Assembly (NCBI GenBank): GCA_963675625.1
Contig: OY776497.1
Coordinates: 1,426,001 to 1,490,000, forward strand
Direction: 5' to 3'
DNA length: 64,000 nucleotides
Origin: F22 sp963675625
GTDB taxonomy: Bacteria > Bacteroidota > Bacteroidia > Bacteroidales > Bacteroidaceae
Positions 1 through 8,330 of the stretch are shown in pieces. Numbering within the stretch: the first letter of the stretch is position 1; each line of letters opens with the position of its first letter. Under the pieces are notes generated by a model. It ran no database searches. It had not been told where the DNA came from and worked only from the letters and a program-made list of their open reading frames with translations. The position numbers and the translations under genes were made by a program.

Positions 1-206
1 ATATCGTACACACCAGCTAATACGACTTCTTTGACTTCCAATGGACGAGCAGAAGAGGTAATGCCTAGCTGGCCATTGCCAACAGCTACCCCGTAATAGG
101 GAACGCGATCACTTATAGGGGCTTCTATACGCCAAGGATCTTGTGCAAAAACACAAACTGGAACGAAAACACATGCTAAGAATAACAGGTATTTGCAACG
201 TGTCAT
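1..206 (-). CDS. GH65-like secreted glycosidase, N-terminus only
   Basis: This is the first 68 codons of a minus-strand gene that runs off the left edge. It starts at ATG 206 with a hydrophobic signal peptide of about 20 residues (MTRCKYLLFLACVFVPVCVF, then AQ), so the protein should be exported. The mature start reads DPWRIEAPISDRVPYYGVAV, then GNGQLGIT and KEVVLAGVYD. From memory this resembles the N-terminal domain of Bacteroidetes GH65-type proteins (phosphorylases or glycosidases acting on alpha-glucosides). The catalytic domain is outside the window, so the family call rests on the N-terminal motif only. A long non-coding stretch of about 100 bp separates it from the uracil-DNA glycosylase gene, which lies on the same strand upstream. 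Confidence 0.5.
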   Translation of the reverse strand, partial: MTRCKYLLFLACVFVPVCVFAQDPWRIEAPISDRVPYYGVAVGNGQLGITSSARPLEVKEVVLAGVYD

Positions 207-306
207 TCGACACAAGATGGAGTCAAAAAAAATGTTCATACAGTATACAACTAAGGTGATTGGGTACAAATATACGAAAAAGGCAGGTTTATGCACATGT
301 TGTTTT

Positions 307-891
307 CTAGCAATGTGCCGAATAGTGATCAGCATCAACCAATTCCCTGTATTTAGCGACGACAAGTTTCATATCCTCCCATACAGGACGTTTCATATTG
401 GGATTGCGCAACAAAGCAGATGGGTGATAGGTAGGCATCACTAGTCGGCCATTCCAGTGAATCCACTGCCCCCTCATTTGTGTGATACGGGCATCTGGAT
501 GAATTAAACCTTTCAAAGCGGTAGCACCTAATAAAATAATAATTTGTGGATCAACGAGTTCAATTTGCCTCATCAAATAAGGTAAACAAGCTTCTCGCTC
601 CTCTGGTTTGGGGGCTCTATTTTGTGGAGGACGACAACGCACAATATTGGATATAAAGATATGCTCATCTCTACGAAAACCACAGGCTTCTAAAATTTTA
701 TCAAGCATTTGCCCTGATGGTCCCACAAAAGTGTGTCCTTGCATATCTTCGTGATAGCCTGGACCTTCGGCAATAATCATAATATGTGCGTGTGGATTGC
801 CATCTCCAAACACGGCATGGTTGCGAGTGATACTTAAGGGACATTTTTGACAGTTTTCAACCTCTTGACGGAGGATCTCCATTTCTTCCAT
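307..891 (-). CDS. Uracil-DNA glycosylase, family 4 (Fe-S type)
   Basis: Removes uracil from DNA to start base-excision repair in the cytoplasm. At 194 aa it has the usual length for family 4/5. Four cysteines in the family spacing would hold the 4Fe-4S cluster: C14 and C17 (CQKC), C86 (RCRPPQNR) and C102 (EACLPYL). The first active-site motif is AEGPGYHED (about 41-49), and the second is HPSALLRNP near the C-terminus. The start at 891 (MEEMEILRQ) was chosen because the in-frame extension to 933 reads as non-coding and has no second family motif; a start at 882 is also possible. The gene stands alone, 66 bp downstream of the GH27-like gene on the same strand. Confidence 0.9.
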   Translation of the reverse strand: MEEMEILRQEVENCQKCPLSITRNHAVFGDGNPHAHIMIIAEGPGYHEDMQGHTFVGPSGQMLDKILEACGFRRDEHIFISNIVRCRPPQNRAPKPEEREACLPYLMRQIELVDPQIIILLGATALKGLIHPDARITQMRGQWIHWNGRLVMPTYHPSALLRNPNMKRPVWEDMKLVVAKYRELVDADHYSAHC

Positions 892-957
892 GATGGCTAT
901 AATCTTATTATACAAGAATAGCCAAAGGTACAAAAACTTGCGCTAATAGGAAAGATG

Positions 958-2367
958 TTATGGAGTTAATCGCACGATTTTGCATGCATGAGCTTGTAGT
1001 TGTACTTCCAATTGACTACTCACACCTTCGTCTGCATGTTTCCACAAGTCACGCACTTTCCATTGACCTGTAATCCCTAAATCGGCAAATGTAACAGCAC
1101 GAAGCTGCGTTGTGTTTTCTCTGTTAAACAAACCAACAATCCAATCACCATTTGACATTTGTCCATACCAGATCTGATTTTTATCGTCAAGCAAACTTGT
1201 AGAAAGAGGCTTGCCAACAAACTTATCTTTATTTAAGGCCAGCAACTCTTCATTTTGATAGAAACGAATATTATCTCCAATAGTATTGTATTGATCGGCA
1301 ACTGTTACAGGGCCACCTGCGAGCAATTGCAAGGAAATAACAGATTCCTTTTCTTCATCTGTGGAGAATGTGTTTAAGCGGATAAAATCGCCATCCGCAA
1401 TGACACTGTTGCGTCCAGTCACTTGCGACCAATGTATAAAACCATCAAACATATTCATGCTATTGGGCCATGAACTATACATCTTTCCTCGTTCGTTATC
1501 TGAAAATTGTCCCCATCCACCATCTCCAGTATCGGCCACAATACGTATCATGTTTCCATATTTCTTTTCTAGAGAAGCTTTGTCAAAAAGGTGGGGCATC
1601 ACCAAGGATGTAAATACTCCATATTTTTGAGCTGATTCACAAATATATTTCAAAGCCAGTCCATATGTATCTCGTCCATATCCACGCCCAACAATACCCA
1701 TTCCTCTATCTTGACCATTTTCATACCAACTAAGAAAATCCATGCGTATGTATTGTATACCCATTTCTGAGTAATGCTTAAAAAAGCCATCAATATATTC
1801 TTGGGCTCCTTTATGAGAAGCAACGACCCAACTAAACCAAGTGTCATTCTTATCTGAATGCAGTACATTGTCTTCGGGCTTGTATTTCAAATCGCCAAAG
1901 GTGACATCAGTACCTGCAACCAGTGTGTTATCTGCTCCATGGATCCATAGAGGATTATCGTAGACTCCTACTTTCAGTCCCTTTGCTTTACACTTAGCAA
2001 CCAACGTTTCTAGAGACATACTGCCATAATGAGTCATATATCCTGACTTACCATGAACTAACATCGGAATAAATCCATCGGTACATATCATGTCATAGCC
2101 ATAAGGTTTTAAATCACGGGCTACCCAATCGATAATTTTATCCCATTCTTCTTCACTGATATCCATATCTTCATTGGACACGCCTTGCTTATTCTGTTCC
2201 CAACAATACTCATACACACTCCAATATAGGGGCGCTTTACTGGTGTGTATATTGGCTTCACTAGATGTATCCTCATTGGACGAATTGTTGTCCCCATGTA
2301 CACATCCACAAAAAAGGAATGTCAAGATTAACGTATATAGACCTGTCTTGAAAATTTTTCTATTCAT
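958..2367 (-). CDS. GH27-like (clan GH-D) alpha-galactosidase-type lipoprotein
   Basis: A 469-aa exported glycosidase. The start at 2367 gives a clean lipoprotein signal peptide (MNRKIFKTGLYTLILTFLFC followed by GC), so it is probably anchored in the periplasm or on the cell surface. The (beta/alpha)8 domain shows clan GH-D hallmarks: KPYGYDMICTDGF, LKVGVYDNPLW, and GIQYIRMDFLSW, where the Asp of RMDF is the expected nucleophile. MIRIVADTGDGG may supply the acid/base Asp. A beta-sandwich tail follows from about residue 350 (LLAGGPVTVADQYN onward to WKVRDLW). The fold class is clear, but substrate is not: alpha-galactosidase and isomaltodextranase-like activities both occur in GH27. No SusCD pair is adjacent; only the GH65-like gene suggests a carbohydrate theme here. 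Confidence 0.7.
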   Translation of the reverse strand: MNRKIFKTGLYTLILTFLFCGCVHGDNNSSNEDTSSEANIHTSKAPLYWSVYEYCWEQNKQGVSNEDMDISEEEWDKIIDWVARDLKPYGYDMICTDGFIPMLVHGKSGYMTHYGSMSLETLVAKCKAKGLKVGVYDNPLWIHGADNTLVAGTDVTFGDLKYKPEDNVLHSDKNDTWFSWVVASHKGAQEYIDGFFKHYSEMGIQYIRMDFLSWYENGQDRGMGIVGRGYGRDTYGLALKYICESAQKYGVFTSLVMPHLFDKASLEKKYGNMIRIVADTGDGGWGQFSDNERGKMYSSWPNSMNMFDGFIHWSQVTGRNSVIADGDFIRLNTFSTDEEKESVISLQLLAGGPVTVADQYNTIGDNIRFYQNEELLALNKDKFVGKPLSTSLLDDKNQIWYGQMSNGDWIVGLFNRENTTQLRAVTFADLGITGQWKVRDLWKHADEGVSSQLEVQLQAHACKIVRLTP

Positions 2368-2559
2368 ATGTTTTTCTTTTAGATTTATAGAAGATGTAAA
2401 TGTAGACAAAAGGAGCTATCTATCAAAGTAGTTTAGATACAATTAAGATGCACACAAGCCCATATGTACTGTTTGTCAAGTGATAAGGAAACATTCTGGT
2501 GAAGAAAATTAAAGCATTGATTAGATCTCTCTGTTGAGTTATAACGCGTCAATAGGGTA

Positions 2560-2601
2560 CAAAAACAAAGTACATCTGAAGTATTAAAACATCAGATGCA
2601 C
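2560..2601 (-). terminator. Intrinsic terminator after cbiK-like gene
   Basis: A 10-bp stem with one mismatch (2570-2579 with 2592-2601) and a 12-nt loop is followed on the minus strand by a U-rich tail (CTTTGTTTTTG). It lies 56 bp after the cbiK-like stop codon, so it would end the btuB-cbiK transcript and separate it from the GH27-like gene. Confidence 0.5.
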
Positions 2602-2656
2602 TTATCAATCAAAACCTTAAATAGAGAGAAGAGTATTATTTTTCAGTAGAGATATT

Positions 2657-3679
2657 TTATTTTTTATCTCCAGCAATAGCTTCTTTCATGTGACGAATCC
2701 ATATATTGACAACAGCTGGATAATCACCTAAACCTTTAAGGTAACAGTTGCTTGCTTCAACTTTGTAAAAACCTGTGGCATTCAACATGACTTTCCAACT
2801 TTGATCTGAAGCACTTTCATTAGGATCTTCGTCACCTGCCATATCGTTATTAGCATGATCGCCTGCAATAGACATTAATGGAGCCAAGTTCACGGTTTGT
2901 GAAGAAACTTCTATTATGCGAGTTTGATTATATCTTGCATCCAACTCTGCTTGTACATAAGGGTACAACATATTTTCGCAATCTACTGTACCAACAAAGA
3001 CATTGTTGCTCTTTGTTTTCAAATAATCTTCAATCATATGATAGCTACGATTAGCATAGCTATAACTATCCTCTGGGTTACCATGTCCCATAAATACAAC
3101 CGTTTGACCTGCTTCTAATTGAGTTTGATAATCGTCCAATAGGATATTTCCCAATTCCACAACATCTTGACCAAAATTTGTACCCTCACCAATGTCACTC
3201 AAAAGTGGCTTTCCAAGAACAACCTCAACATCAGGGTATGCTTTTTCAAAACTTTTTACGTAATAATCACGAAGCAAAGCAAACTCTTCGCCAGGTATGA
3301 CGTGAAGAGATTGTATCTCTATCTTTTTGTACCCAGCTTCACCTAGTTTTTCCAACCATTTATCTGGTGTAGCAAACCATTCACCTTTCTTTTGTGCCCA
3401 ACGAGTAATACAAGTTGTTGAGGTAAAAGAAAAATACTGGTCCACATTAGGGAAAGCTTCTGCAAATTGTGCTTTCATCTTGTCGTAGGTAGCATGTGGA
3501 GCATCGTATGTGCTACCAAATGTGACCAACAACATGGCTGTGTCTTTTGTCTTATCAACCACAACACCATTGTAATCTTTTGTACCTTCTGAATCATCAT
3601 CGCTGGAACAAGCGCTAAAACCTACTAGAGTTGTTGCTGCAAACAGCATTGCACTCAAAAAAAAAGAACTCTTTTTCAT
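2657..3679 (-). CDS. Secreted CbiK-family cobaltochelatase-like lipoprotein
   Basis: A 340-aa member of the anaerobic sirohydrochlorin cobaltochelatase (CbiK) family. Unlike the cytoplasmic enzyme it carries a lipoprotein signal peptide ending FSAC at C24, followed by an acidic linker (SSDDDSEG). The chelatase core starts with AMLLVTFGSTYDAPHATYDK (48-67). Likely metal ligands are H126 in SLHVIPGEEF and the His of IAGDHANNDMAGDEDP (about 277); MGHGNPEDS is a further conserved stretch. It lies 38 bp downstream of a TonB receptor behind a cobalamin riboswitch, so it probably acts in corrinoid or cobalt acquisition outside the cytoplasm. A related Porphyromonas gingivalis lipoprotein (IhtB) is described as haem-binding, so a haem-related role cannot be excluded. 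The family call is firm; the reaction is uncertain. Confidence 0.8.
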   Translation of the reverse strand: MKKSSFFLSAMLFAATTLVGFSACSSDDDSEGTKDYNGVVVDKTKDTAMLLVTFGSTYDAPHATYDKMKAQFAEAFPNVDQYFSFTSTTCITRWAQKKGEWFATPDKWLEKLGEAGYKKIEIQSLHVIPGEEFALLRDYYVKSFEKAYPDVEVVLGKPLLSDIGEGTNFGQDVVELGNILLDDYQTQLEAGQTVVFMGHGNPEDSYSYANRSYHMIEDYLKTKSNNVFVGTVDCENMLYPYVQAELDARYNQTRIIEVSSQTVNLAPLMSIAGDHANNDMAGDEDPNESASDQSWKVMLNATGFYKVEASNCYLKGLGDYPAVVNIWIRHMKEAIAGDKK

Positions 3680-3717
3680 GTCTTTTTATTGAAATATTAG
3701 TATTAATGAATTATATA

Positions 3718-5781
3718 TTATCGTTTTCTGTCGTTATCTCGAGAAAAACTAACGATCAAAGATACGTAATAAGTACGTCCTGGTGTCTTGGTGCCGTAAT
3801 TGGTACCATAAGGCTTGGTAACCTTATAATCTAGCAAGTTGTCTATGCCAGCTTGTGCTTCATATGTAAACCCGTGATGTCGTACTAACTTATGACTTGT
3901 AGATAAACGCAATAAAGTAAATCCATGAGTGTCGCCATAATAACGGTAATAGCGCTTACTTTGACTTTTAGCGAAAAAACCGACCCCTAATGTATAATCA
4001 TTCCAAGAGTGACGCCATCGCACATGTACATTACCGTGATGTTTGGACGTACCGTCCAACATGATATGTTCAATTTCTCCATCATTATTCAATTGATGTC
4101 CATCTGCATACACAAAGCTATACCCAGCACCAGCACTCCAGCCATGTTTCCAGTGGGCGCTAGCTAGCACATCTACTCCTTTGCTCTCGGCATCTTCTAT
4201 GTTTTGATAATTCATAGTACGTTCTATGCCGTGTGCTGCATCACGGACAGAAACAGGTATCTCGACCAATTCGATCATATCATTGACTGTGTTTATATAG
4301 CCTGTCAAACTAAAACTATACACACTTGGTTGATATTCAATACCTGCACTTATATATCGAGAAGTTTGTGGATCTAAATTAGTACTTCCTAAATATCTAG
4401 TCAATTTACCCATCATGTCACGCTCGTACTGATAATACATTTGCTTCAGTGTGGGTGCTTTAAAACCTTCTGCATAAGTAGCTCGTATATTCCAAGAACC
4501 GATATGATAGCGTACACTGGCTTTCGGATTTAGATTGAATCCAAACTCTTTGTGTGTATTTGCACGCAAACCTAAAGTAGCATTCATCCCTTTGAATATC
4601 GTCCATTCATCTTGAGCATAAGCTGACAGTATATAAGCTGTTGCGTTATCCCCATGCACATTATAAGGGGCTTTTAGATAATCCAATCTATATTCTAATC
4701 CAGTATTCAGTATATGACTTTCGCCAAGATGTAGAATAGCTTTTCCTTCTGCCAAGATTCTTTTTTGTGTATTTTGTAGAATCTCGTCTCCAGATACATA
4801 TTCTGGATGTATTGGTTTCATCTCACCGACTTCGTCTACGACCCAATATTCTTCAATGGTGTGTCGATTGTAATCGTGGTAGTAATCTCTCTGATCAAAT
4901 TGCACCGATGCTGTTATTATATTACGATGAGACAATTTGTACATACCATCTAAAGAAGCAGCATACGATTTATATTTTAGATTATATGTATTGTAATCTG
5001 GTTCACCACAAGGACGGTATATTTCTTTTTGATAATAACTACCTGTAGCCTTTAATGTCAACGCATCCATAGGACGATAACTAACTCCTTGTTCTATCTT
5101 CAAATTAGAATATCTATTGGAGGTCTTGGTTACGCTATTATCAATAATAGTTGTCTTCTTAAGATATTGAGTAGAATTTTGCCAACCATCTGAATGGCCA
5201 TATTGAAATTTTGTGGTACTTCCCCATTGATTACGAGCGAGATTTAAAACATTTAATTGTTTTATGTCTCCATAAGACCCCACACGACTATTATTACTAA
5301 AATTAATGTCATACATTGTTTTTTTAGTAATAATGTTGACAACGCCAGCAATTGCATCTGAGCCATACAAAGACGAAGAAGCCCCCTTTACGATTTCGAT
5401 GCGACTTATATCATTTACGGCTATAGAAGAGAGGTCATTTTCACCTCCCATCTCACCATGAAGACGTTTGCCATCCACTAAAATTAGGATATAACAATTA
5501 CCTAGGCCATCAAGTTGCATACCTGTGCCCATATCGCCTTCATTAAAACTAAAACTAGGTATTAAAGTACCTAATACTTCAGTCAAATCTTTGCCACCAA
5601 AATCTTTTAATACATCTCCCTTTACGACTTGAGTTTGTACGGGGGCTGTTTTATAATTATGAGCCGTACCAGTACCAGTAACTACAATCTCTTTAAGATT
5701 GATTTGTTTTTGTGCGCAAACTTGCCCTATCCCAGCCATACATAGCAGGATAGAAAGCGTCCATTTGATTGCTTTCATCAA
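3718..5781 (-). CDS. btuB: TonB-dependent outer-membrane receptor, probable cobalamin/corrinoid transporter
   Basis: A 687-aa outer-membrane receptor with a cleavable signal peptide (about 1-23, ending VCAQ). A TonB-box-like stretch follows (LKEIVVTGTG), then a plug domain with ILILVDGKRLHGE, IEIVKGASSSLYGSDAIAG and VVNIITKK (about 100-155). The rest is a 22-strand-type barrel ending in aromatic-rich strands (GRTYYVSLIVSFS). It lacks the carboxypeptidase-regulatory-like domain of SusC proteins, so it is a classic small-ligand receptor. A complete cobalamin riboswitch sits 63 bp upstream, which makes corrinoid the likely cargo. The CbiK-like lipoprotein gene follows in the same operon. Substrate is inferred from the riboswitch, not from binding residues. 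Confidence 0.85.
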   Translation of the reverse strand: MMKAIKWTLSILLCMAGIGQVCAQKQINLKEIVVTGTGTAHNYKTAPVQTQVVKGDVLKDFGGKDLTEVLGTLIPSFSFNEGDMGTGMQLDGLGNCYILILVDGKRLHGEMGGENDLSSIAVNDISRIEIVKGASSSLYGSDAIAGVVNIITKKTMYDINFSNNSRVGSYGDIKQLNVLNLARNQWGSTTKFQYGHSDGWQNSTQYLKKTTIIDNSVTKTSNRYSNLKIEQGVSYRPMDALTLKATGSYYQKEIYRPCGEPDYNTYNLKYKSYAASLDGMYKLSHRNIITASVQFDQRDYYHDYNRHTIEEYWVVDEVGEMKPIHPEYVSGDEILQNTQKRILAEGKAILHLGESHILNTGLEYRLDYLKAPYNVHGDNATAYILSAYAQDEWTIFKGMNATLGLRANTHKEFGFNLNPKASVRYHIGSWNIRATYAEGFKAPTLKQMYYQYERDMMGKLTRYLGSTNLDPQTSRYISAGIEYQPSVYSFSLTGYINTVNDMIELVEIPVSVRDAAHGIERTMNYQNIEDAESKGVDVLASAHWKHGWSAGAGYSFVYADGHQLNNDGEIEHIMLDGTSKHHGNVHVRWRHSWNDYTLGVGFFAKSQSKRYYRYYGDTHGFTLLRLSTSHKLVRHHGFTYEAQAGIDNLLDYKVTKPYGTNYGTKTPGRTYYVSLIVSFSRDNDRKR

Positions 5782-5844
5782 AAAATCGAGTAAAATAATA
5801 AGTCATTATGATATGCTTAAACCTGAGCATATTTCATTATTTGT

Positions 5845-6045
5845 GCATTACTTGGCAGGTCTTCTGACTTTCCCCGAGAACTGACGCCTTCCCATCTCAT
5901 AAATGTTGGAATTGACCAACAGACAGTGGCAATAAGAATATCAGTCTCATTTTTGAAAGAGGATTACAGCTGCAGGCACAGTTTGGGATTTCCACCCAAT
6001 TCCCTTAAATAATCTCATAGGTATAGAGATTATCACCAAAAATGC
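5845..6045 (-). promoter_or_regulatory. Cobalamin (B12) riboswitch
   Basis: Read on the minus strand, the element contains the conserved blocks of the AdoCbl riboswitch in order: GGGAA, GGTGGAAATCCC, ACTGTGCCTGCAGCTGTAAT (a variant of the B12 box core), GCCACTGTC, and AGTCAGAAGACCTGCC at the 3' side. Two supporting stems are visible. P1 pairs GCATT..TTGG (6045 side) with CCAAGTAATGC (5845 side), and a perfect 8-bp hairpin pairs ATAATCTC with GAGATTAT near 6010-6035. The predicted transcription start from the promoter at 6050-6081 falls at about 6044, exactly at P1. Expected behaviour is repression of btuB-cbiK when cobalamin is abundant. Confidence 0.93.
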
Positions 6046-6049
6046 GTTG

Positions 6050-6081
6050 CAAAGGTAGAATTATTATTTTATTTACGCAAA
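6050..6081 (-). promoter_or_regulatory. Promoter of riboswitch-btuB-cbiK operon
   Basis: On the minus strand a TTTG -33 element (6081-6078) is followed after 20 bp by TACCTTTG (6057-6050), matching the Bacteroidetes housekeeping promoter TTTG-N19-21-TAnnTTTG. The start point predicted from the -7 box coincides with the first stem of the riboswitch. Confidence 0.75.
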
Positions 6082-6158
6082 AATTTTTAGGTTTTGTCTT
6101 GTAGTGTATACCTTTAATATGCTTGTTATCCCACTAGATAAAAAAATGCAAAATACAT

Positions 6159-7229
6159 TTATAAGAAAGATAATACTCCCAATGCTATCAAACTTTGGAG
6201 CAATAACAATACACATATTGCCACCACTTCTACCCACAAATTAATATGTACAGCGAGTTGCATGTCTTGAATAGTAAAAGGACGTTTATGCTCTCCAATA
6301 TACGGTTTAACCACAACTTGGCCAAAATAAGGATGTGGACCACCAAATTGACAGTTTAAGACAGCAGCAAGGGCTGATTCTGGATAACCTGAATTGGGGC
6401 TTAAATGAGCTTTACCATAGGTGGATACAATTCTTTTTCCTGCCTTCCAAGTGAATGTAGCGGAATCATCTTCACCCTCTCTTTTCGAAGAACACTTAAT
6501 ATACTTGGTATGTACCCAACCTATTAGCAATATTAAATAAGCGGTTATTCGAGCTGGGATATAATTGACCACATCGTCTAGTTGAGCAGCAAATGTACCA
6601 AATTGAGCATAACGGGGTGTGCGATATCCTATCATAGAATCTAAAGTATTAATCATTTTGTAGGCCATCATACCAGGAATTCCTAACAATATCCACCAAA
6701 ATAATGGAGCTATAATCCCATCACTTAAATTTTCAGCGAGTGTCTCTAAAGCAGCAGCGGCTACTTCATGGCTAGATAATTCTGCGGTATCTCTACCGAC
6801 AATTCTTGCCACTTGTTTTCTTCCTTTGTATAGAGAATCATTGAGAGATTCAAAAACAAGACGTACTTCCTTACGCAATGTTTTCCCAGCTAAACAACTA
6901 AAGACAAAATAGATAGATAAAACAAATTGGATAACTATAACAGCATATTTTATCTCTTTAGAAATATCAGCAACATGTATTAAATAGGCAGGTAAAGCAT
7001 AGAGGAATAAACTTATTAATATAAATAGACCAGCCACTAAAATAATGGTCAAAATAGCTCCTCTTGTCAAACGGTTATTACCTTTATTTAATTTTTTTTC
7101 GCCAAAACGAATCATTTTCCCATAGGCAACAATAGGATGTGGCATCCATATTGGATCACCCAAGCAAAGGTCGAGAATCCAAGCAAATAACAACACAAAT
7201 ATGGCAAGTATACTAAAAGAGATGTCCAT
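6159..7229 (-). CDS. cbiB: Adenosylcobinamide-phosphate synthase CbiB
   Basis: A 356-aa inner-membrane protein that joins the aminopropanol (phosphate) arm to adenosylcobyric acid. The start at 7229 (MDISFSILAIFVLLF) opens with a membrane helix; the extension to 7280 is probably leader. Family motifs visible: CLGDPIWMPHPIVAYGKMI near the N-terminus, VARIVGRDTAELS, AALETLAENLSDGIIAPLFW, TLDSMIGYRTPRYAQFGTFA, LDDVVNYIPARITA, and SPNSGYPESALAAVLNCQFG near the C-terminus. It is last in the minus-strand run cbiP-cobD-cbiB, whose order follows the pathway (its co-substrate precursor comes from the cobD product). Naming caution: some schemes call this protein CobD. Confidence 0.92.
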   Translation of the reverse strand: MDISFSILAIFVLLFAWILDLCLGDPIWMPHPIVAYGKMIRFGEKKLNKGNNRLTRGAILTIILVAGLFILISLFLYALPAYLIHVADISKEIKYAVIVIQFVLSIYFVFSCLAGKTLRKEVRLVFESLNDSLYKGRKQVARIVGRDTAELSSHEVAAAALETLAENLSDGIIAPLFWWILLGIPGMMAYKMINTLDSMIGYRTPRYAQFGTFAAQLDDVVNYIPARITAYLILLIGWVHTKYIKCSSKREGEDDSATFTWKAGKRIVSTYGKAHLSPNSGYPESALAAVLNCQFGGPHPYFGQVVVKPYIGEHKRPFTIQDMQLAVHINLWVEVVAICVLLLLQSLIALGVLSFL

Positions 7230-7319
7230 AATTATTTCTTTTCTAACGTTTATTTTTTTATACTCCTTGCTATAAAACAAGCATTCTGTATGAACTAAAA
7301 AATGTTCTTCACATATTGT

Positions 7320-8327
7320 TTAAACACTTAAATAATGCTTAATCGCTTCCAATAAGCGATTATTTTCTTCTTTAGTCTGCGTACACACTCTAAAATATGC
7401 GTTATCTAAACCCCTAAAATTACTTGCGTCACGAATCAATATCCCATGATTTTGAGCTAAGAATTCTTTCAAGCTGGCTGCTTGACCGAAACGCAATCGA
7501 CATAACATATAATGGGTATCTGTTGGCCACACTTCTATACATTTTGTGTCCATCAAAGCTTGTCGCAATCGATTCGTTTCTTTTAAATAATCAGTCAAAT
7601 CCAATTCTATTGGGTGTTCAAGAAGATACAATCCTGCAGTAATCGCCATGGCATTAACACTCCATGGCTGTCTATATGGATGCATTAATTTCATTAGGTC
7701 TTCATGACAAATCATATATCCCAAACGTAATCCTGCGATAAGACTTCGTTTAGTCATCGAATGCAATATGATGACATTAGGCAATGTAATGGCTTCGTCA
7801 TCTAATATAGTGTTTTTTAATGTAAAATCAGCATAAGATTGATCTAATACAAAGATTTTATTAGAATATTTTTTGATACAATCTAACAAAACTTCTTTTT
7901 CGTAAACAGTTCCTGTTGGATTATTCGGGTTGCATATCCAAACGATTTCACTTTCTACAGGAATCGTATCTATACTATAAAACATTTTAAGCTTATGCTT
8001 ATGTGCTTGACAACTATCTTGATATTCGCTAAATGTAGGAGCCAATATCGCTGAATGTCTAAAGGCAAAAGCTTGAGCTATCATATAAATAGCTTGAGTA
8101 GCTCCGTTGGTAATCAATACATTATTATGAAATACGTGGTGATAGGCTGCCAAAGCTTTAGCCAATGTATCTGCTCCAGGCTCTGGGTAATGGTGAATGT
8201 CTTCAATATGTTTTATAAGATGTGATTTTAAACCATCACAATTTAATGTTTGAAGTACATTACTACTAAAGTTACTCACTATGGGTACATTATATATATG
8301 CGCGTCATCGCCATGTCCTTGTATCAT
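7320..8327 (-). CDS. cobD: L-threonine-phosphate decarboxylase (PLP-dependent)
   Basis: A 335-aa class-I/II aminotransferase-fold enzyme of the HisC/CobD family. The PLP lysine lies in HSMTKRSLIAGLRLGYMICH; other family motifs are IYMIAQAF/TNGATQA, WICNPNNPTGTVY (the NPNNPTG signature) and FVLDQSYADFT, with the Asp that holds the PLP ring nitrogen. Context settles function: it starts 3 bp after the cbiP stop and is followed by cbiB. In this pathway it makes (R)-1-amino-2-propanol phosphate, the linker CbiB attaches. A histidinol-phosphate aminotransferase role is the sequence-level alternative but does not fit the neighbours. Confidence 0.85.
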   Translation of the reverse strand: MIQGHGDDAHIYNVPIVSNFSSNVLQTLNCDGLKSHLIKHIEDIHHYPEPGADTLAKALAAYHHVFHNNVLITNGATQAIYMIAQAFAFRHSAILAPTFSEYQDSCQAHKHKLKMFYSIDTIPVESEIVWICNPNNPTGTVYEKEVLLDCIKKYSNKIFVLDQSYADFTLKNTILDDEAITLPNVIILHSMTKRSLIAGLRLGYMICHEDLMKLMHPYRQPWSVNAMAITAGLYLLEHPIELDLTDYLKETNRLRQALMDTKCIEVWPTDTHYMLCRLRFGQAASLKEFLAQNHGILIRDASNFRGLDNAYFRVCTQTKEENNRLLEAIKHYLSV

Positions 8328-8330
8328 AAC

